Source: Cephalothrix spiralis
Taxonomy: Eukaryota > Nemertea > Palaeonemertea > Archinemertea > Cephalotrichidae
Length of the DNA: 13,760 bases
Direction of reading: 5' to 3'
Assembly: GCA_032353305.1 (NCBI GenBank)
Contig: JAUCNG010107769.1
Coordinates: 1 to 13,760 of the forward strand
The notes under the pieces are model-generated. The model saw only the letters and a list, made by a program, of their open reading frames with translations. It searched no databases and was not told where the DNA came from. A program made the position numbers and the translations under genes. This document shows positions 1 to 5,746 of this stretch, piece by piece; position 1 is the first letter of the stretch, and each line of letters starts with the position of its first letter.

Positions 1-1
1 T

Positions 2-358
2 CATTACCCTAGCCCAATTAGAAGTCTCAAAATTAAGCAAAGCGCATACCATTTTTAAGCGGCGTCTCAAAAAATGGTCGTTTTAAGAAAGGGCACTTCT
101 AATAGAGATACAATTTTTTTTTTGTTTTGAATTCATTGGGTATGCAAACCATGATGTGGTCAAGGTTTCGCTCAAAACTTAGAGGATAATAGGGTTAGGA
201 GCATGAAACCTTGACATACCCCATGGTTTTCATACCAAAGGAATTAAAAATACCAATAAGTGCCCTAACTAAAAAACGGCAATTTTTGAGACCCCGCTTA
301 AAAATGGTATGCGCTTTGCTTAATTTTGATACTTCGATTTGGGCTAGCTAGGGTAATG
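2..358. repeat. Palindromic fold-back (MITE-like) element
   Basis: The left arm begins cattaccctagc (2-13) and the right arm ends with its reverse complement gctagggtaatg (347-358). The arms keep matching inward: attaagcaaagcgcatacc from 32 pairs with the stretch ending at 324, and a region containing caaggtttc near 163 pairs with gaaaccttg near 205. Almost the whole element is therefore one imperfect hairpin centred near 178. The right arm has four extra bases (a small ctag duplication). No transposase frame is present, so this would be a non-autonomous DNA-transposon derivative. The left boundary is at the window edge, so a target-site duplication cannot be checked and the family is not assigned. 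Confidence 0.85.
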
Positions 359-806
359 CAATTTTGATGTAAATAGGGGTGAATCGAATGGCGCACATAG
401 TTTTATAATTAGGCTATTATTGCAAACTACGGTATGATATTGGTACTTAAATCTTCAGGAGCCAGGTCCAGGTTTTTTTCTCTCTTTCTTTCGCAAAGGA
501 TCTAATAACAACGTATATTTTCCGAAAATAAAATACAAACCTGACATTTTAGAAAATTTCAAAATAACCTACCGAAACTACCCCCATCAGTTTTGCACAT
601 AAACCATACATTTTTATAAAAAGGCATTGAAAATGCTGATCGGTGGGATTTAGCTTTTTGCCACACCCCACTGATCAGCATTTTCCATGCCAATTTTGTC
701 CTTGCAATTGTGTATATAAAAACGTTGATAGCGACAAAATAAACCGAAAAGTCTGTGGTCTCCATTTCTGTTTGACTTAGGATGCAGTTGAACTCATCCT
801 TGCATT
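359..806. other. No gene seen
   Basis: AT-rich sequence with scattered stops in all frames. The longest frame (559-765, minus strand) has no recognisable domain and no supporting signals. The text gttgaactcatcctt (787-801) has a partial echo, ctgaactcatccttg, near 12838-12852, which may be a trace of a dispersed repeat. Confidence 0.5.
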
Positions 807-976
807 GTAAAGGACATTGACTTTAAAAATGTATTACCTTAAGTGTACAGCCGTCTTTTTGCGAGGGGGTTGTCAACTACCTACCTATGTGGTAAAGGAC
901 ATTGACTTTATAAATGTATTACCTTAAGTGTACAGCCGTCTTTTATCGAAGTCGGGTATCAACTTAATTATGTTTC
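807..976. repeat. 85-bp tandem duplication
   Basis: Two copies start gtaaaggacattgacttta at 807 and gtaaaggacattgactttat at 892, exactly 85 bases apart. They stay nearly identical for 53 bases (807-859 and 892-944), through a shared tgtacagccgtctttt. The next 20 bases are related but diverged (tgtcaact against tatcaact), and similarity then fades. This fits a local tandem duplication that is now decaying. No coding or RNA function is visible. Confidence 0.85.
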
Positions 977-2850
977 TTTTTCAGCTAAGGGATCAGGTGA
1001 TGATGATGATGACTGCAAAAAATAGAGGAGAGGATTTCAGTATTACAAGCTTATTATTTAAAGAGGGGCGGATTTCAGTATTACATTTCAATTATTCTAT
1101 TTTAATAAATTCATCATTGCTAATTTTGTTTTGTTATGATCGAATCGAACTCATGTATTATTATTTTCTACTGGTTACCGGAACCCTTGCATGCACGGTT
1201 AATTCTTTTTTGACATTATCTTTCTACAGTATATGTAGGCGTACCGGTACTTATCATGTAATGTACCCAAGGTCAGAAACTGATTTGGAATCGTCTCAAA
1301 ATTCCCCAATAGACCGAGAGAAAAATACCATGACCTGATTTTTTCATTGATATCCAAAGCAGCAATTGCAACATGGAACTTATATCAAAATCTTCTTGAT
1401 CAAAATAGGCAAGGACTTGGTAAGACTTAGAAAGGCTATAAATTGCCAAAAGAGGCAAGAACCACGGACACAGAAACAGTTTTATAACTTAGGCTCTAAC
1501 ACAGATCATCCACGAAAAGAAAAAACTAAAAGTCAGAAAAAGCAAATATTGTGAGGAACTAAATAACATGTGCACATGTAGATGATAATATGATGTTTTT
1601 AATGGACATAACAAATGTGATGTTCGACCAGCGAACGATGGTACCAGACCAGACAATCCGCTAAATGTAACAGCGGGAGTGACATTCGATTAATGCAATC
1701 AATACAAACATTCGGTTTCACGACAAATATTTCGGCAGTATTGCCTTTATCAAATAAAGTATTAAATGAAATACAGAAAATAAGTAAATATTTTATATAC
1801 ACAAGTCACATGGTTAAGTTTGCTATATGGCATATCAAAATCATAAACCATGCTCAGGAAAGTTTTGGCAAAACCAAGGAACTCAATTGTAACGGGACCT
1901 TATATAGGTTAAAGTAGTGCTATAATTAAATGTTTATAAATAATTATCAGTTAATTACCAAACTTTTATGGTTTATGGTATTTGAAACTGATTTAAGAGT
2001 TAGGAATGTGAAGGTTTTTTTATATAAGTTCCAAGTTACACTTGATATTAATGAAAATATTTGACTTTGAATCAGTTTTTTGGCCTCGAGCTTTCTCTTT
2101 TAATAGAGAAGATTAAATGCTGCGGCCTGTAAAATTTACCTGAAAGATGGGGTTTCGAGTCATGAAATATATACCGAAGTATTGAAATTTCAGGTAAATG
2201 ATTAGCTCACGGACCACGGTGTTCACGGGGTCATTCTAAAGCATGGTCTTATTCTATCTAGACATGTTATATTAGCTTTAGACATGCGAAATATTGATAG
2301 TTTAATGGTTCATCCAAGAGCTCATGATAACTCTGAGATATATCTTTAAAAATATCACAAAAATTACACCGCAACGTGAGCTTAAGGCATTTCTAAGCAG
2401 GGTAACTAGAAAAACACTTCTTTCGTATGCTTATTGCTTACAGGAAGCTATTTAAGTTGTTATTACAGTACTAGTACCTTTTGGACTTGTGGGAGTGCTG
2501 TCCAATTCTTAGGGAAAATCTGGTTAAGTGGAAAACGTGAAGATAATGTTGAAAAAACATTAAAGGGAAACAAAAGTCAAATAAGGGCCAAGGATTAAGA
2601 GCTTGTCAAACATAGAATCCATAAATAGTAACAGTGAAGGTCATGTTTGATCAAACGGGTTCAATTGCTTTAACACAGCCCATATAGCGTTTTGGTTTAT
2701 TCTTATTCATTCGCAACATTCTAGAGGCAAGGTAGGTTTTTAATTCTAAATATCTTAAAAGGGCAATCCATTATAGAGGCGATATTTTATTTGATGCGTG
2801 CAAAAGCGTATGAGGGGCACATATGCGGGGCGGGGGGGGGGCTTAAGTTT
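977..2850. other. Non-coding stretch with minor motifs
   Basis: No supported gene. A 136-codon frame (928-1338, plus strand) starts inside the 85-bp duplication and has no recognisable domain. A splice-acceptor-like tgtttctttttcag ends at 984. Small items: a tga/gat microsatellite at 998-1012; ggatttcagtattaca twice, 38 bases apart (1032-1047 and 1070-1085); a perfect 14-bp palindrome acatgtgcacatgt at 1566-1579; a 12-bp inverted repeat atttacctgaaa/tttcaggtaaat (2134-2145 and 2188-2199); and a G-rich run at 2814-2841 next to the following fold-back element. Confidence 0.5.
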
Positions 2851-3375
2851 TTTTTTCAAAACAGTTGAACTTTTGTCGTGGATTTAGGTAGGGGATTGTC
2901 CAATGAGTTCGAAAACTAAATTCAGAAATTATTCTATCTGGGGATATTCGAGATCTGCGCATGCGCACTTCAGTTTTCGCACTCCGCATGCGCGAATCGA
3001 AAAAATAACAGATGATTCGGGTAGATTATGGTCATATTTCTGTCTGTTGGTAATGCATTTATATAGCCTAAATCCAGCCGTTACTGAGATATTGACAGTT
3101 GAAAATCATAAATTTTTACTTTTTTGGACACGAATATCTCGACAACCGCTGGTTTTAGGCTATATAAATGCCTTACCAACAGTTAGAAATATGACCCAAA
3201 TCTACCCGAATCAGCCGTTATTTTTTCGATTCGTGCATGCGCAGTGCGAAAACTGAAGTGCGCATGCGCAGATCTCGAATATCCCTAGATAGAATAATTT
3301 CTGAATTTAGTTTTCGAACTCACTGGACAATCCCCTTCCTGAATCCACAACAAAAGTTCAACTGTTTTGAAAAAA
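2851..3375. repeat. 525-bp fold-back element with 243-bp arms
   Basis: The left arm (2851-3093) and right arm (3133-3375) are reverse complements in strict register. Wherever checked, paired positions add to 6226: ttttttcaaaacagttgaac with its complement at the ends, agatct at 2951 and 3275, gattcgggtagat at 3014 and 3212, gagatatt at 3086 and 3140. The loop is 39 bases (3094-3132). There are mismatches but no net insertion or deletion. Each arm carries a perfect tgcgcatgcgca palindrome (2956-2967, 3259-3270) and a second related gcatgcgc motif (about 2985-2994, 3234-3242). There is no transposase, so it is probably a non-autonomous fold-back or MITE. Transcripts crossing it could form a long hairpin (inference). 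Confidence 0.93.
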
Positions 3376-3432
3376 TTGGGACATATGTGGGGGGAGGGGC
3401 ACGTATAGTACGCATTTTCAGAAAACTTTTCC

Positions 3433-3811
3433 TTAAAGCAGCATTTCGGTTTAGTTATCTTCGGGAACGAGGTTGTAACTCTAAACGATAATAGGGGAAT
3501 CCACCAGTTAAAATCGTACCAAATTGTTTCGAGCTGGAGCTCTATATGCAAGCTCGTCCCCAAAGATTACTAAACCTCAATCCTGCTTTATGTGTTCAGT
3601 TATTGTTCTGGTCCCTTTTAGTCTCCATTTAACCAATCTAAGCACATATTATAAACTAGGCCCTTAAGTCGAACACATCGTTTCCACGAGGACCCTTCCA
3701 GAAACTAGTAATCTAAGGCGATTGTACATTTCAGGCCCCATAACCGTTTTGCCATTCCAATTTTACAAGGAATTTACCCGTATTTTGGTAGATTTTCTGT
3801 CAATTTATGAG
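3433..3811. repeat. Interspersed repeat, copy 1 (diverged)
   Basis: Positions 3433-3474 match 10020-10061 with a single mismatch over 42 bases (beginning ttaaagcagcatttcgg). Further along, 3728-3811 (starting atttcaggccc, ending gattttctgtcaatttatgag) resembles 10611-10690, in the same order and orientation. Between the two blocks the copies are only weakly similar. This looks like two old copies of one dispersed element with different internal insertions or deletions. No reading frame is conserved, so it is probably non-autonomous. Its ends are uncertain. Confidence 0.65.
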
Positions 3812-4523
3812 TACCAGTTATGGCTAGTATATATATAAATGCTATACTTACCCCTTTCGTGCGATAATTATTCTGGTCGCAAATCCATGACTACTGATAT
3901 GATAAACCGTGATCACCAATGAACAGTCTGCAAGAACAAAGATAAATCGGGATTTAGAAAATACACAGGTACAGATATAGAAGGTAGATCGCGAAGGTGA
4001 CACTGACTCGATCCTAGACACTTCAGGAATTTATTTCTCCAGTCGTTCCCGGAGAAGCAGGTTTTGGCTTGGTCTGTACTGCTAAATACGACCAAATTCG
4101 TTCGTAGTTGACAGAAATTCATATAATTCACCTAAGCTTTATAGGTAAAGTCTCTCACAATTCGATTAAAGTGAAAACGTCACAGGCTTCAAATTTAAAA
4201 AATACAAACAACAGAACAATTGGAAGGTTTTGGCTACAGCACAAATATGGTATTGAACTTTAAGTGTGCAAGTAACTATTTATGACACCAGTGTCACATG
4301 GCGTATAGGCCATGAACGAAATACCAACATACTACAAGGAAAGAGTGTTTAACATAACAATAACAGTAATTTTTGAATATACATTGTATGTACTTACATT
4401 TACACTGCACCAAGGTGCATGACACACATTTCTTAATATAGATGTCTCTGTTAATAAGATAAATCCACACAGATGTCTCTATATTGATCAATATCAAATT
4501 GTAGCTTGCTAAGTGTAGTATCA
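3812..4523. other. No gene seen
   Basis: AT-rich sequence. The two frames present (3913-4131 and 4294-4524, both minus strand) are short and show no domain. The motif gatgtctct occurs twice (4441-4449 and 4472-4480). I see nothing else that I can support. Confidence 0.45.
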
Positions 4524-4572
4524 CATAGTTTATTATATGTTCCTATTTTAATATGTACACTATTAACACAAT

Positions 4573-4756
4573 CAGTAAGCCTCGTTGTTAGTGGTTATAA
4601 CGTTCGCCTTATAATCCGGGGTCGCTAGTTCGAGTCCCATGTGTTCCTTCACAACTTTTTATCGCGAAGAACTTTGGCCAAGTTCTTCAGCTCAGGTTCA
4701 TATAGTTTAAGAAGGTTCCTATTTCAATATATACACTATTTACAGTCCGAGTAAAT
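4573..4756 (+). repeat. SINE array unit A
   Basis: The head has an A-box-like tagtggttataacg and a well-preserved B box gttcgagtccc (4628-4638). The tail contains aagttcttcagctcagg and a tatagtttaagaagg segment shared with unit B. Confidence 0.75.
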
Positions 4757-4962
4757 CAGTGAACGGCGTTGGTATAGTGTAAGGACAACCGCCTAAAAAC
4801 CCGGAGATCCCGGGTATGAGTCCAGTGCGTTCCTTCACCACTTTTCATCGTGAATAACTAGTGCTTGCTTAGTTCTTTAGCACAGTTTCATATAGTTTAA
4901 GAAGGTTCGTATTACAATATTAAAACTTTTTACAGTCTGCTAATAACACAAATATAGTACAC
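4757..4962 (+). repeat. SINE array unit B
   Basis: The most diverged unit, and longer than its neighbours at 206 bases. The A-box region (tatagtgtaaggac) and B box (ggtatgagtcc) are degraded, so Pol III promoter activity is unlikely. Its extra length is mostly in the tail, near ctgctaataacacaaatatag. Confidence 0.7.
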
Positions 4963-5147
4963 CAGTGAGCCGCATTAGTATAGTAGTAGTAACGTTCGCT
5001 ATGTAATCCGGAGTTCTCGCGTTCAAGTCCCGTGTGTTCCTACACCACATTCCATCGTAAATAAATATGAACAAGTTCCTCAGCTCAGGTGTTATATAAA
5101 AGTAGCTTCCTATTTCAATATTTACACTATTTACACAAATAGCACAT
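4963..5147 (+). repeat. SINE array unit C
   Basis: A 185-base unit with an intact-looking B box gttcaagtccc (5021-5031). Its A-box region is altered by a small tag repeat (tagtagtagt). The tail gttatataaaagtagcttcc is shared with unit D. Confidence 0.75.
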
Positions 5148-5332
5148 CAGTGAGCCGGGTTGTTATAGTGGTTTACATCCACCTTGTAATCCGGATATAC
5201 CGAAGTTCAAGTCCCGTGCGTTTCTTCACCACATTTCATCGTGAAGAAATATGAACAAGTTTCTCACCTCAGGCGTTATATAAAAGTAGCTTCCTTAATT
5301 CAATATTTACACTATGTACACAGATAGCACGT
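5148..5332 (+). repeat. SINE array unit D
   Basis: A 185-base unit with gttatagtggtttac in the A-box position and B box gttcaagtccc (5205-5215). It is the closest relative of unit C, with the same tail and length. Confidence 0.78.
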
Positions 5333-5437
5333 CAGTGAGCCGCGTTGTAGTGGTTATAACATCCGCCTTGTAATCCGGATATCCCGGTAGTAATATAAGA
5401 GTATGTTCCTATTTCAATATTTACACTATTTGCACAT
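5333..5437 (+). repeat. SINE array unit E (B box deleted)
   Basis: The head matches unit D through ccttgtaatccggata, then jumps from cccgg to a tail-type segment (gtatgttcctatttcaat). The B box and about 80 bases are lost. Its head has lost one of the two internal Pol III promoter elements. Confidence 0.75.
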
Positions 5438-5625
5438 CAGCGTTGGTATATTGGTTATAACATCCGAATATACCGGGTTCAAGTCCCGTACATTCCTCCA
5501 CTACTTTCCACCATAAAGAACTTCCGCAGCTAACAATGGTTTCTGGTTAAAATACGTGGAGTGGGATGTCTTTCCGCAAGGAAGGTTCCCTTTTATGAGG
5601 TAAACTCACTCAGATCCGTTATAAG
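5438..5625 (+). repeat. SINE array unit F with a different tail
   Basis: The head lacks the first bases and part of the anticodon-arm region but keeps the B box ggttcaagtcc (5476-5486). The tail differs from units A-E. It contains actactttccacc and taaaatacgtggagtggga followed by gaggtaaactc, and so matches the SINE at 13371-13556. F may preserve the original full-length structure, or be a separate insertion that fused with the array. Confidence 0.7.
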
Positions 5626-5746
5626 AAAAATATGACGGGGGTACTGGACTATTAATAGGATAACTGTCTTCGTCTTTAAAGCTTAGGCATACATAATGTC
5701 AAATGCATGCAGGATCTGTTGTTATCTGCATACGTCTGTTTGAAAT

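Larger units (their letters stand above)
4524..5625 (+). repeat. Tandem array of tRNA-derived SINE units
   Basis: Head-to-tail copies of a unit whose head resembles a tRNA gene. The pattern is a gagccgcgttg-like start, an A-box-like tagtggttataac, and a B-box-like gttcaagtccc, followed by a tail containing catcgtgaagaa and caatatttacactatttac. Units start at 4573, 4757, 4963, 5148, 5333 and 5438, with spacings 184, 206, 185, 185 and 105. A partial tail (4524-4572) precedes the first unit. The regular spacing points to tandem duplication and not to six separate insertions. The array lies downstream of the ankyrin-kinase gene and runs antisense to it. The heads are too degenerate to be functional tRNAs. 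Confidence 0.85.

Noticed and set aside
928-1338. 136-codon plus-strand frame
   Set aside because: It starts inside a tandem duplication and has a low-complexity MMMM run from a microsatellite. There is no domain and no poly(A) or promoter support.
2903-3563. Three open frames over the 525-bp fold-back
   Set aside because: The plus and minus frames give the same peptide (SSKTKFRNYSI) because the arms are inverted copies. They follow the repeat and not a gene.
4573-5490. A cluster of functional tRNA genes
   Set aside because: A-box and B-box similarity is clear, but the acceptor and anticodon stems do not pair consistently and the copies share a non-tRNA tail. They are SINEs.
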